A stretch of 64,000 bases of DNA from Chrysopilus asiliformis (GCA_964034945.1 OZ035960.1:90857848-90921847); one strand, 5' to 3'; numbered from the stretch's first letter, positions 11,501-21,770 are shown. The notes: generated from the sequence alone by a model not told the origin. Program-made: numbers and translations.

Positions 11501-14500
11501 TTAGGCATAAAGGGCCAAACAGATGACGGCAGCAACTGTGACTGCGGCGTCGACTGCGACGTCATTTTGGGCGTCGAAAAGTCGAGTGGAACACATGCAT
11601 GAAACTCGACGTCGGGCAGCGTTCCAACAACAAAAATTTTGACATTTCTGAATCGTGTTTGCCAGAGATAAAAAATGATTGTTCTGTACGCTAATTTTCA
11701 AAAATTGATGTTAATTGTGTGTGCATTTTTGCATTATTATAATGTTATTATTAATTAATAGGGCCCGGATTATATGCATTTATTATTGCAAAAATATGCA
11801 GTTATATATGCAATAAAAAAGTTCAAAATATGCAAGAAAATATGCAATAAAAAAGTTCAAAATATGCATATAAAAATTTTAAATTTGTAAGGATTTAATA
11901 ATTTTGTAAACTTTATTAAAACAAAAAAAGAAACAAATAACTTAAATTAACTTCACATTTCAGAAGTAGAAAAAAAATAAAGTAAAAAAAATAATTCTAA
12001 ATTCAAAAAAATTCAATCACAATTTCGGAGGTAAAAAACATTATTGACTGACTATTGTTGGCTATAATTATAATTAGATATAATAAAATATTTTAAATGT
12101 TCAAAAGAAAAGGACTGTCTGTTTGGTCGTAAAATACTCTTATAAATAGAAAACGACCTTTCAATATCACAAGACTTCAAGCTAGTCACATCGGTGACAC
12201 TTTTTTTTCTCAAAACTCAATTTCTGTAACGATAGAGTTGTCCCCTCTTAATATAGCTTCCACTTTTTTTAGGACTTCAAGATTCTTATTTTTTTCCAAA
12301 GTGGTTAGCATTTTCATTTTAATTAAATCGGCTTTATTCCCAGAAATGCTTTCAATTTTGGAAAAAATGTTTTGTAGAATTGGTAAGGATTCGGTTAATA
12401 GTAAACCACGCGTTTCCATTTTTTCAATAGCTTCCGGTAAAAATCCATAGTTTGAATTTATATAAATTAAGTCATTTTTTGTATTGGGTTGCGACAACAG
12501 CTCTTTGCAAATTTTTATAGAAGTGGCTTCGTCTTCGTCCAACTTATTTATGACTTCAATGAATTCATTATAATATGGGCAATAATAAATAGCGGCATTC
12601 AGCCATATTCCCCACCTAGTTATTACGGGCTGAGGAGGAAGTGGAATATTAGGAGCTGTTTGTTTAAAAATTTGTATTCTTGACGGTGCTTTTAGAAACA
12701 CTTTTTTTCCGTTGGACACCAACCGGTCAATATTTACAAACATTATCCGAATTTGTTCCGCAACACGGTGCAATCCGTGAGCAATACACGTGATGTGTAT
12801 AATTTTCGGATATAACTCAGACAATCCTTTCCCAGCTTTGACCATATATTTTCAAATACTTAAAATATGCACTTAATATGCATGTATATGCTTTTACATG
12901 CATTTATATGTTTTTATGCATTTATGCAACATAATGGTAAATATGCATTTATATGCAAAGAAAAATTGGTTTTTTTGGATCTGAAACCCGCAAATCATAT
13001 AAGTAACTCATAATAAATGCGAAATGCAGCAAAAAAAAAATCTATGCATTTATGCAAAATCCGGGCCCTATTAATTAATAATGTTATTATATTGCACAAA
13101 ACACTTTTGACGTTCACTTATTATATATCGGTGTTGTCAGTCCTCATTTTCTCTAAAATTTTCGGTGGCACCCCCACGACGACGACGTCGAATTTAGAGA
13201 TTTTGCTAAATTTTTTTTGAAGCCGAAGCCGCAGTCGCAGTTGCTGCCGTCATCTGTTTGGCCCTTAAATCTTAGGTTAGGTTAGGTTAGGTTAGAGTGG
13301 CTGCCAAAAAGGCACACTTAGGCCAGAAATGGCCCATTGTGATACCACGCGAATCTTGACGATCCATTTCTCTATACCTCGAACCATTTGGAGCTTCTGA
13401 TGAAGCGGAGTAGATCTGCAACGCTTGTGGCGCTTAGGTCTTCTAGATCGTTTAGGAAGAAACTACCCAAATGAGTTCTTCTGCGTTGAGCTAGTGCTGG
13501 GCAATGACAGAGAAGATGAGTTGTCGACTCCTCTTCGTCCACATCCCCACAGCTTCTACAAAAGTCGTTTGAGGGAGCTCCGAGCCTGTCGGCATGTCTG
13601 CCTATTAGGCAGTGCCCTGTTATTATTCCCACTACCGTGCTGATCGCATTTCTTTGTAGTGAGAGGAGTCTACTGGAGCGTTTTTTGTCTAGCTTAGGCC
13701 AGATACCATAGATTACCTAGATAGGAATCGTAGGGCTTTTTCCGTGTACCTACGTTGGAGTAAAGATAACCGATATACTCTGGACGCGGTTTTTCTTTCT
13801 TTCCTATGCGTAAATTACCAACAAAACACAACACATGTAAAACCTAGCCATGTTTTCATACACCACCAACACATGCAATCTCCCGCTGTCGGAAAATTGC
13901 ATGTGTTGGTGGTGTATGAAAACATGGCTAGGTTTTACATGTGTTGTGTTTTGTTGGTAATTTACGCATAGGAAAGAAAGAAAAACCGCGTCCAGAGTAT
14001 ATCGGTTATCTTTACTCCAACGTAGGTACACGGAAAAAGCCCTACGATTCCTAACTATAGTTTAACTATGCAGATACATTTGGTGACGGTACACGTTCTC
14101 TCCCGTGTCCATCTCTGGTTTGCATTGTTTAGCGTTTCAGAACTTAGTATGAGTTTGCACGTTGCCAGAGGTATGCCTATACTCTCTTTTGCAGGTAGAG
14201 TTGGCGCAATCGTGCCTCTCCTAGCAAGTTCGTCCGCTTTCTCGTTCCCATCTATGTCACTATGTCCTGGCACCCAAACGATGTTGATATTGAAGTATTC
14301 CGACATCTCATTGAGAGATGCCTTACACTCCCGTGCCACCTTTGATGTGAGTGCGATAGATTCTAGGGATTTTATTGCCGCTTGGCTGTCAGTAAAAATG
14401 CTAATATCTCTAGATGATACAACATTATTTTTGAGCCACTCTGTGACGTCTTTGATTGCCATCATTTCGGCCTGAAATACGCTACAGTGATCCGGTAGGC

Positions 14501-17500
14501 GGAGGCATTGACTGATCTTTAAATGACCAGAGTAGATCCCCCTGCCCACTCTCCCATCCAATTTGGATCCATCTGTGTAAAAGTGTACTGTGTTACAGTT
14601 TTGTATAGTACCATCCTCCCATTGTTGCCTGGAAGGGATGATAGTGGTGAAGTTCCTTTCAAAGAACGGTTTGGATATAGTATAATCTATATTTCTCGGG
14701 ACTTCCTGAAAATTCTTAAGAATACTGGAATGCCCTTTTTCAGTACTATACCATGTTAATGAGGCTTTTAGTCTTATGGCTGCGCGTGCCGCCATCTGCT
14801 TGCCGTATAGGTCTAGGGGAACCAAATGTACAAGGGTTTCCAGTGCCTTCGTGGGAGTCGTTCTCAATGCTCCGCTTATGCACACTGACGCCATTCTTTG
14901 TATTTTCCCTAGCAAACCTCGGTGTACGGCTTTATCTAAAGCTGTCCACCAGACGATTACCCCATACATGAGTATGGGTCTGATAACGGACGTGTAGAGC
15001 CAGTGAACCATGTATGGTTTCATTCCCCATTTTGATCCAATGGCTCGTTTACACGAGTAGAGAGCCACTGAGGCTTTTTTAACCCTTTCCTGAGTATTCA
15101 ATTTCCAGTCTAGCTTCCTATCTAGAATAATACCCAGGTATTTGGCCCTGTCTGTCCAGACTAGGCTGGTACCATTTATGGAGGGTGGGTCGATTTGAGG
15201 AATTCTATATTTCCTGGTGAAGAGGACTATTTCGGTTTTCAGCGGATTAACCGCTAAACCGCATTTGTTTGTCCAGGTAGATAGTTTATAGAGAGCGTTC
15301 TGAGTTAGCTCTTTCAATGTTGTAGGATACTTTCCTGAAAAAGCTATAGCAACGTCGTCCGCGTAAGCTACCACTTTGCAGCCCTCCGCTTCCAGGATTT
15401 GAAGCAATTCGTTAATTGCTAGTATCCAGAGAAGTGGGGAGAGTACTCCCCCTTGTGGGGTTCCTCTCTTTACATATCTTCTTGCAGATGAGTTCCCCAG
15501 CTTTGAATTGATAATCCTGCCTGTTAGCATTAGATTTATCAGTTCGCCTATAGGAGCCTCTACACCAAGATACTGTAATGCTCCCATGATAGCCCCGGGT
15601 GCGACATTGTTAAAGGCTCCTTCAATATCTAGAAAGGTAACCATTGTATATTCCTTGAGGTCCAGTGATTTTTCTATTGTGTGAACCAGAGTATGCATAG
15701 CTGTCTCCACGGACTTGCCCTTGCAGTATGCGTGTTGAGATGTAGATAACTTATTTGGGTCAATTTTTTGACGTATATGAGTATCTAACAATCTTTCTAG
15801 TGTCTTCAGAAGAAAAGACGAGAGGCTGATCGGTCTGAGATCCTTAGGTGAGCTATGTGTGTTTTTCCCTGCCTTGGGGATAAAAACGACGTTGACCTCT
15901 GTCCATTTTAAGGGAATATAGACTAGGGTAATGCAGGCTTGGAAAATTGTTTCGAGCCAGGGGAGGGCTAAGTCTGAAACTTTCTGAATTTCAGCTGGTA
16001 TTATACCGTCCGGTCCGGGTGACTTAAACGGTTTAAAACTCTTAATTGCCCAAGTAATTTTTGTTTTGTCGAGGAGTTTGCTATGAAGCCTGTTCTCCTC
16101 TCTATTTATCGGAATCTCCCTTCCTGGTGAGTCCTTAGAGCATCCCGGGAAATGGGTATCCATTAAGAGTTCTAGGGTTTCCAGGCTAGAACATGTCCAT
16201 GTTTCGTCAGCTTTTTTTAGATAGCTGGGCATATTAGGAGTGGTTGAGAGGATTTTCCGAAGCCTAGCTGCTTCAGAGCACTCTTCTATTTTACCACAAA
16301 AGAGTTCCCAGGACTTACGCTGGGCTTTCCTCACCTCTTTTTTCAGGGTTCTCAACATCCCTTTATAAGAGTCCCAATCCTGTTGCAGTCTGGTACTTTT
16401 CGCTTTGTTGAAGAGCCTACGACTTTCCTTTCTGAGAGTCATAAGCTCCGGGGACCACCATGGCGGTCTTTTTTTGCCCCTTGGCTTACTCTCCGGGCAG
16501 GATAGGTCCATTGCTCCATTAAATGCCTTGGTTAGGTCCTCCACCATAGAATCCACATCCTGAGCCGTGGTGGGGGGTTTAGGAGTGCCCATAGGCAGCA
16601 GTCTGTTAAACGTGTCTCTATACAAGCCCCAGTTCGTCCTTCTTCGATTCCTAAAAATCGGAGGGGTTGGGGGTTGTATGTCGAGGCCGAATTGAATATA
16701 TCTATGATCTGAGAAAGAGTGTTCCTTCAAAACCCTCCAGTCCTTGACCATGCAGGAGATAGAGTCAGAGACTAAGGTAATATCTAGAACCTCTTGTCTG
16801 TTAGTAGTAACGAAGGTGGCTTCATTGCCAACGTTACAGATGTTTAGGTTAGTACTTAGAATATATTCAAAAAGTGACTCACCTCTGTCGTTTATGTCCG
16901 TACTTCCCCAGACTATGTGATGCGCGTTAACATCACCTCCGATAAGAAGCCCGGTTTTATGTAGACCAGCGTCGGCGACAAGCCTCCCCAGATTATCCGG
17001 TGGCAGGGGTCCTTCCTGGTCGTGGGCGAGATAGGTCGAAGTTAGCCAGAAGCTGGTCGAGGCTAGCTCCAGCTTGATCGTAACCATATCTCTGTCGCTG
17101 TAAGTTGGGAGTAGAAATGCGTTAAGGTTATGTTTTACCAATAAGCAAGCTCTTGGATTACCTTTATTCCTATCGTATATGAGCTTATAGCCCGGTGAGT
17201 TGAGTCCACAAACCATGTTCCTTGCCACCCATGGTTCCTGGATCAACACGATGTCTTCTCCTCCTGTAGTCAGTCGGAGAAGTAAGGAGGCGGATGCCAT
17301 TTTAGAATGGTGGAGATTTATCTGTAGCAGCCGCAGCATTAGAACTACTGGCCCCAGATACCTCCACCATAGTTGTGTTGGTGTCTTCTTCTGACTCCGA
17401 CTCGAGCAGAAGAAGACCTCTGAGTTCCTCAGCCATTCCCGAGCTCGATGACTGATAGCCATCTTCCAGCTGGAAAGAGTTGAGGCTCAAAGTGTCAGCA

Positions 17501-20343
17501 GCCGTTTCCGTCTCTGCTGACCTTATCAAAGTGTCAGCAGCCGTTTCCGTCTCTGCTGGCATTCTCAAAGTATCAGCAGCCGTTTCCGTCTCTGCTGTTT
17601 CGGGCATTGTCGGACAGGTCTTCTCTGCCTCCTCCTTGTCCTTCTGGTAGACCTTCAGAGTGATCGAGCCGAAGCCATAACTGATCACCCCTCCGGTTTC
17701 CGCTAGAGGATCCAAGGACTCCTTGTTCACCACAATAGTGGCTACCCGAGAGTCACCCCTTGGCTCTTCCAGCTTTGCTACCTTCCAGTTGTGGGTTGGC
17801 AGAGAAGGGTTGCTGACCTTCACAATCTCCAAAATTGTGGTTGGATCGGAAGGTTCAACAGGGATCCAAGCGCGTGTCCTTGGTCTGCTCGGGATCTCAT
17901 CCCTAGCAACGACTTCCAGATCCGCGCCCGGCCAGACCTCCCCGAGTTTGGAGACAGCTGTCCGTAGTAGTTCGGCTGATCTGGGATCTGCACAAGCTAC
18001 TAATTTGACATGTCCTTGGTGATAACCACCATCGCGACATGTGGGGACGGGCCCAGGGTTTTCCCTGAGAATCTCGAGGAAGTTTGTGGCCAGCGCAACC
18101 TCAACTTTCCTCCATTGGGCGATGGAGATAGTGCCGTCATCGTGACTTTTGTCCACGACTGCCATCACCAGCTGATCTTTCAGAAGCTCGCTGAACTGCT
18201 TCTTTTGGGAGAGTGGCTGTGTCTTGGCCCTCTTCGGGTCGGTTCCGTCCATAGGCGCTTCGTCAGTAGACCTCGGTCTTTTCGACGCGGGGTTGCTACC
18301 CGAATTAGCCGTTGTCTCGGAGAGGACCGATTCGGCCCACTCCAGCTGTTTCTTGTCATGGGCAGTCCGTTTCTGTTCAGGTATCTGTCCCAGTCTAGCC
18401 ATTACCCTGAAAGCCGCCCTTCTACGGCGATATGCTTTCCCGAAGGAGGACGTTTGTTGCGAGCTTGAGGCTGCGCAACCGGTTTCCTTCGAAGTGGTCG
18501 GCGCGTTGAGCGCTTTCGACGGCGCAGTCAGCTTGGTGGGCGCGGAAGGCGCTTTTGGCGGCGCGTTTAGCGCATTTGATGGCGGTTGATGTCGCGCTGT
18601 ATTTGGCGCACTAAGCGCTTCTTTGGGCGCGTTTAGCGCATTTTTGGGCGCGTTTAGCGCATTTTTGGGCGCGTTTAGCGCTTTTATCGTGTCTCCGGTT
18701 TTGCTTGAGCCAGGCTTGGTGACCAAAGCTCTTGCGCCGCCTTCCGACACCAACGGTTTTTTGGGACCTTGTTTCCGAGTTGCCCCGACAAGCGCACCAG
18801 ATCCAGGTTTGGTGGCCAAAGACCTAGTGGCACCCGCCGCGGGTTTCCCAGAAACAGTTCCTAGGGGTGGTTTTTCCGGCTTTTTGAGAGATCCGGTCTC
18901 TTTTGGATTGGATCTTTTTGCGGAGAGATCCTTCTCCGTGGACCCTATTAGGGAGGGGTCCTTCTCCGCAGAAGTTGATGGTTCTATTTTGGTCCCACGA
19001 GTATTGGAGAAAGAATGTCCGCACCTGCAGAGCTCCTTTACAGGTGTAAGGCTGCTTGAAACTGGAGGGCGCCAGGTATCCAGAGTTCGCATATTCGTGA
19101 CTAGTATCCCACTAGCCATTCATCCATCGGCATATGCTGTTCCACCTTGGATTGGGGTTTTTTGTCAAGGGTTTCTCCTTTAGCGTCGCATTTTAGCCTA
19201 GAATAACTAGTTACCAGTGATCGCCACGAGGAGGCAATGCGTACACTTGCGAATCGTAACAGGGTTGACCCTCTGCTACAACCATCGATCCCCTCCCCAC
19301 TGCCCGAAACATGACCGGAACAGTGATGAAGGACTTCGATGCTGTTACAGGTTACGGGGCCGACAGCAAGCTGCCAACCTATTCCCCCCCGCAACAGACG
19401 CCTGATCACCCCCCTTAAATCTTAATAATGTTTGAATTTAAAAGGTATTAAATGATAAATTTGACTTTAATATTTTATTTTTTAGTACAATTACGGACCA
19501 CTCACCTTAGATTGGAATATGAATATTACTGAAGTGTGTCGACGGATATTAAACTATGAGCCACTTCAATATCGCCTCGATTTCTCACTTAAAAATCCAT
19601 TGCCTAAACTAACATATCTTTATTACAATGGAGAGCTCATTTGTGTTGGTGGACCAGGTATGTAAATAAAATTTGTTATAAAAAAAATAAAATAAAAACC
19701 CACTGAAACGTCTGTTATTAATAAAACAAAAATTCGGGTCCAAAATTCAAATATCTTTTCGATTTTTATACAGCGGCGAAAAAGTTCGTTCACGGTTTTG
19801 AGCAAAACTTTAACAAATAATATTATTTTACGTCGATAACAACGACTTTAATTTTATTATTAAAGTGCATTTTTTTAGTTTTCAGTTGAAATACAATGTG
19901 TAACGAATTAATAACGTTATAACGTAACGAAATGATTTTTTTTATCGTTACAAAACGAGATAACGTAACGAAATGAAATTTTGAATTTCGTTACGTAACG
20001 AAATATATAACGCTACGATTTTTTTTTCGTTTCCCATCCCTGAAATTTTGACAACTTTTCCTACGTGAATTTATTGCGACAGATGAATAAAATTTGCGGA
20101 ATAAATTCTGAATAAAAACTTAAAATATATTTTTCAGATTCCGGTCAAGTGGAGAATCGTTCAATATTCCATATGACATATTTTCCAGCATCTGCATTCA
20201 CACAAATTCCAGTTATACCACAGCAACCTTCTCCACGTCCAAATACACAAGTATTTGCACCAGAAATCACCATCCTATCAAACCCAGGGAACTCACCTAA
20301 AGCACAAGCCCCCGTCAAAAATTCTTTGAATGGCCTTAATTGA
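8595..20343 (+). CDS. secreted GD_N-domain-only protein (gastrulation-defective-like, no protease domain)
   Basis: Three exons, 8595..8819, 19486..19657 and 20138..20343, give 200 aa (introns phase 0 and phase 1). Residues 1 to about 20 are a hydrophobic signal peptide. Then comes a module matching the N-terminal domain of gastrulation-defective-type serine proteases (GD_N): the opening SPCPQYFRY, a D-x-Q-G-x-L-Y core, and near the end of exon 2 the [17 protein letters not shown] stretch that typifies the domain. Exon 3 adds a Pro/Gln/Ser-rich tail and a stop, with no trypsin-like catalytic domain. An AATAAA lies at 20404-20409. Intron 1 is 10.7 kb and filled with nested transposons, all intronic. 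In Drosophila, Gd acts extracellularly in dorsoventral patterning; what a protease-less relative does is not deducible. The exon 1 donor could be GTGTGA two bases earlier, but only GTGAGT at 8820 keeps the frame. Confidence 0.75.
8912..9361. mobile_element. foldback element, long imperfect inverted repeat
   Basis: Arms of about 170 bp (8912-9085 and 9190-9361) are imperfect inverted copies. Paired blocks include CATGTAACTTATTTTCG with its complement and ACACTCATTCTGGTGCACA with TGTGCACCAGAGTGAGTGT. About 110 bp separates the arms. The inner part of each arm has a GAATCCGAA-type block like R1. It lies in intron 1 of the GD_N gene. Confidence 0.55.
9541..9769. mobile_element. MITE with ATCGTCGGCTAAGAGTG ends
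   Basis: The left arm from 9541 (ATCGTCGGCTAAGAGTGG) and the right arm ending at 9769 form an inverted repeat of about 80 bp, including AACCTTGTTAAATC and its complement, around a short T-rich loop. 229 bp, non-coding. Confidence 0.6.
9773..10342. mobile_element. TIR element with TAGGGTGAC / GTCACACTA ends (hAT-like)
   Basis: The left end TAGGGTGACGACCATATTTA pairs imperfectly with the right end CATATGGTCACACTA. A related terminus reading ATGATCACCCTA sits at 35640-35701 and includes the same TTTTGGGTCA block in reverse. 570 bp; it carries two short unsupported ORFs. Confidence 0.5.
10343..11509. other. intron spacer, nothing recognised
   Basis: Mixed-composition intronic DNA of the GD_N gene. 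Minus-strand ORFs around 10768-11015 overlap each other in two frames and match nothing I recognise. Confidence 0.35.
11759..13070 (-). mobile_element. hAT element with 8-bp TSD, degraded
   Basis: TAGGGCCCGGATT on the left pairs with AATCCGGGCCCTA on the right, flanked on both sides by the octamer TTAATTAA (11751-11758, 13071-13078). The subterminal regions are rich in repeated ATATGCATTTA-type motifs. It contains part of a hAT transposase on the minus strand. 1312 bp, nested in the TIR element 11510-13266. Confidence 0.8.
12210..12845 (-). pseudogene. hAT transposase fragment (211 aa)
   Basis: The open frame carries [17 protein letters not shown] followed by [10 protein letters not shown] and [13 protein letters not shown], the signature string of hAT transposases around the middle of the RNase H-like domain (cleavage happens via a DDE triad; only part of the domain is present). 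The N-terminal zinc finger and the C-terminal dimerisation region are missing, so this 211-codon piece is well short of a full transposase of 600 or more residues. It is a remnant unless exons outside it were missed; flanking sequence within the element is simple repeat. Confidence 0.7.
13275..13295 (+). repeat. TTAGG-type tandem repeat at the retrotransposon 3' end
   Basis: Four GGTTA units on the + strand equal (TAACC)n at the 3' end of the minus-strand element. The unit equals the canonical insect telomere repeat, but the array is tiny and sits at an internal element tail. Confidence 0.75.
13372..13699 (-). pseudogene. severed C-terminus of LOA-like ORF2
   Basis: On the complement this encodes [23 protein letters not shown], then [20 protein letters not shown], the Cys/His motif typical of the end of such ORF2 proteins, and a stop after KWFEV. 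It is the continuation of the frame at 14055-17462, displaced by the 364-bp insertion between them. Confidence 0.8.
13707..14070. mobile_element. foldback insertion with perfect 158-bp inverted arms
   Basis: Arms 13722-13879 and 13896-14053 are exact inverted copies around a 16-bp loop (CTCCCGCTGTCGGAAA). Outside the arms the ends still match imperfectly (CATAG...CTATG). A 7-bp duplication CAGATAC (13700-13706 and 14071-14077) flanks it, and the site falls in the K-C-I-W-P region of LOA ORF2. It has no coding capacity; two ORFs of 75 codons on opposite strands are mirror artefacts of the palindrome. Confidence 0.8.
14055..17462 (-). pseudogene. LOA-like ORF2: endonuclease, reverse transcriptase, RNase H (split)
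   Basis: 1135 codons are open. The functional start is probably the Met at 17339, just before [12 protein letters not shown]. The AP endonuclease spans about residues 42-265 (QEPW, GDVNAHH, SDHRY). Reverse transcriptase follows, with [12 protein letters not shown] near 485 and the YADD active site near 700, then RNase H with YTDGS near 962, TDSQAAI near 1025 and the late [18 protein letters not shown]. The frame ends artificially inside a palindromic insertion; the missing C-terminus is found beyond it. Apart from this break no stop or frameshift was noticed, so the disruption appears recent. Confidence 0.85.
17302..19119 (-). CDS. LOA-like ORF1 protein (605 aa)
   Basis: This is the putative nucleic-acid-binding ORF1 of the non-LTR element. 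After an N-terminal CGHSF segment it is Lys/Pro/Ala-rich and contains tandem ALNAPKN heptads (four or more units). From about residue 315 to 470 there is a globular region (QLVMAVVD... RTRAWIP... [10 protein letters not shown]) resembling the domain found in ORF1 proteins of such insect elements (DUF4780-like, from memory). The C-terminal third has three copies of an [10 protein letters not shown] unit of 57 bp. Its stop codon overlaps the start of ORF2 in another frame. No RNA-recognition motif or CCHC knuckles are visible. Confidence 0.7.
   Translation of the reverse strand: MASGILVTNMRTLDTWRPPVSSSLTPVKELCRCGHSFSNTRGTKIEPSTSAEKDPSLIGSTEKDLSAKRSNPKETGSLKKPEKPPLGTVSGKPAAGATRSLATKPGSGALVGATRKQGPKKPLVSEGGARALVTKPGSSKTGDTIKALNAPKNALNAPKNALNAPKEALSAPNTARHQPPSNALNAPPKAPSAPTKLTAPSKALNAPTTSKETGCAASSSQQTSSFGKAYRRRRAAFRVMARLGQIPEQKRTAHDKKQLEWAESVLSETTANSGSNPASKRPRSTDEAPMDGTDPKRAKTQPLSQKKQFSELLKDQLVMAVVDKSHDDGTISIAQWRKVEVALATNFLEILRENPGPVPTCRDGGYHQGHVKLVACADPRSAELLRTAVSKLGEVWPGADLEVVARDEIPSRPRTRAWIPVEPSDPTTILEIVKVSNPSLPTHNWKVAKLEEPRGDSRVATIVVNKESLDPLAETGGVISYGFGSITLKVYQKDKEEAEKTCPTMPETAETETAADTLRMPAETETAADTLIRSAETETAADTLSLNSFQLEDGYQSSSSGMAEELRGLLLLESESEEDTNTTMVEVSGASSSNAAAATDKSPPF
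19870..20040. repeat. TAACGTAACGAAAT-rich palindromic repeat fragment
   Basis: Blocks such as GTTATAACGTAACGAAATGA and TTTCGTTACGTAACGAAAT repeat here and match the interior of the hAT-like element at 4676-6137. It lies in intron 2 of the GD_N gene. Confidence 0.5.
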
Positions 20344-20409
20344 TTTTTGGTAGTAAAAATTTTTGTTTATTATGTAAAAAATTAACTCAACATTTATTCA
20401 AAAAATAAA

Positions 20410-20927
20410 GATTTTATTCCTTTAATATTTTGTAGTTTTTTATATATCGCGACATTTCATAAAGATTCTTTAATAGTGAATTTTTAGTTATTTTTTGAGA
20501 TAAATATTTAGACTTAACGTATTTAAAGAGAAAATTAATCCCCAGTTATGGATTTTTGATATATTCCTCGTATGAGATGGTAAGTGTTTTTTTTTCGTCT
20601 GTAATTTATTTCTCCATTTTAATTCGCATACGTAAAGTTTTTTATGGTTTAAATACAAATAAAGGTAATTCTGTTTAAATTCTGTTCTAATTCTGTTCTA
20701 GAAGTCCAAGAAAAATTTGTTTAATTGCTAGTTTTGGCAACAAAATATCGTTTACAGCAACTGGCAGTTTTTTCTGCTCGCCACCACTAGAATTAAACCA
20801 CAAAAAAAACTCAACCGAAGTCATCGAAAGGTTTTTGACTTTTATCTGAGCTGTATATTCATAAAATAATATATTTTATTTTCGGCAATTTATTTATAAG
20901 TTTGAATAATCATAAATTATCCGACAC
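20410..20927. other. 3' flank of the GD_N gene
   Basis: AT-rich intergenic DNA after the polyadenylation signal; no further feature was recognised. Confidence 0.35.
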
Positions 20928-21770
20928 CAGAGCTTCCCGATATTCTTGCTCTCGCGACCCCCTTTTTTGGAAAGTGTACGTGATAAATGCAATGTTGGCC
21001 AAAAGATACAAGAAAGAATATCAAAAAATTTAGAGATTTCAATTGCTTTTGAAAATTGTTTTAGACGAAAATTTACAAATGTGCCGCAAGCGAAATTTAA
21101 AAAAAAAACGATGCAATGTAAAATATTTGCGCTTCTGGCGAAAGTTTTCATCATTGAAAGTAAAAAAACAAACTTTGAGTTTGTTGAAATATCATTAAAC
21201 TTGAAATTTCGTTCTTTAAAAATGTTTTTTGCATTTTAATAGATGCAAAAATTTTTCTATTTTCATAAAAACTTGATTTTTTAAAATTGTTTTTCTTTTG
21301 ATTTATCTATTTGTAACGCACATTGCAACTTTCCTGAAAATGGTTGATGACTGCCTATGGGATCGCGAGATCGCTCGATTTGCTGTCTCAAATGGTCCCA
21401 TTTCAATACAGTTCAGTGAATCAAAACGAGTCAAGTAAGAGCAAGATAACCGTATGAAAATAAATATAGTCCTCTCGTTTAAACCGTGAGCTGTCGAAGG
21501 AAAATAGACTTTCGGAATGGTGTTGGCGCCTAAAGTTATTTGTTTGCGCCTAAAGTTAGTCTCAAACTTGTGAAATTTGAATTTCGCGGCAAACTAAATT
21601 TGAATTTCGCGACCTTATACAGTTCAGTGGATGCGTTCAAGTACGATAAAGAGGGAAATACTTTTGGGACCATTTTTCAGCAGACCTTTGTATGGTGACA
21701 GTTGTTCTATGTTATATAATATGTTATATATTAGTTCTGTGGATCGCGACCTACCGGTTGGGAAATGCCG
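20928..21770. mobile_element. degraded hAT-type element (CAGAGCTTCCCGAT ... GGGAAATGCCG)
   Basis: The left end CAGAGCTTCCC followed by CTCGCGACCCCC and the right end with GATCGCGACC, ACCGGTTGGGAAATGCCG form the long imperfect terminal repeats of hAT elements whose ends contain GTCGCGACC. The interior carries several short ORFs without recognisable transposase motifs. Confidence 0.5.

Larger units (their letters stand above)
11510..13266. mobile_element. TIR element (AAGGGCCAAACAGATGACGG ends) hosting a nested hAT
   Basis: The left end AAGGGCCAAACAGATGACGG and the right end CCGTCATCTGTTTGGCCCTT are inverted, and the match continues through GCAGCAACTG(T/C)GACTGCGG, about 38 bp. Without the inner hAT the element is about 440 bp, GC-rich at the ends and non-coding. 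No clear target duplication is seen. The LOA-like retrotransposon is inserted immediately beside its right end, and the LOA duplication includes the last bases of this terminus. Confidence 0.65.
13275..19411 (-). mobile_element. LOA-like non-LTR retrotransposon, nearly full length
   Basis: 6.1 kb on the minus strand, bounded by a target duplication CCCTTAAATCTTA (13262-13274 and 19412-19424). Order on its own strand: 5' UTR of about 290 bp, ORF1 (17302-19119), overlapping ORF2 (14055-17462 plus its severed 3' end at 13372-13720), a short 3' UTR and a terminal (TAACC)n tail. ORF2 has endonuclease, reverse transcriptase and RNase H domains. RNase H in this position suits LOA/I-type clades rather than Jockey. 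A 364-bp palindromic insertion at 13707-14070 breaks ORF2. Clade placement is inferred from domain order and the C-terminal Cys/His motif. Confidence 0.8.

Noticed and set aside
13275..13295. TTAGG repeats as a telomere
   Set aside because: Only four units, bounded by a retrotransposon end and a target duplication; ordinary intronic DNA follows.
13744..14031. Two 75-codon ORFs, one on each strand, nearly identical in sequence
   Set aside because: They are the two strands of a perfect palindrome, so identity is forced; no coding evidence.
14068..14997. Plus-strand ORFs up to 135 codons opposite RNase H
   Set aside because: Antisense shadows of LOA ORF2; no independent motifs.
17723..19183. 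Several plus-strand ORFs of 99-186 codons
   Set aside because: They are antisense shadows of the GC-rich ORF1 of the LOA-like element; low-complexity repeats such as [13 protein letters not shown] reflect the ORF1 heptads read backwards.
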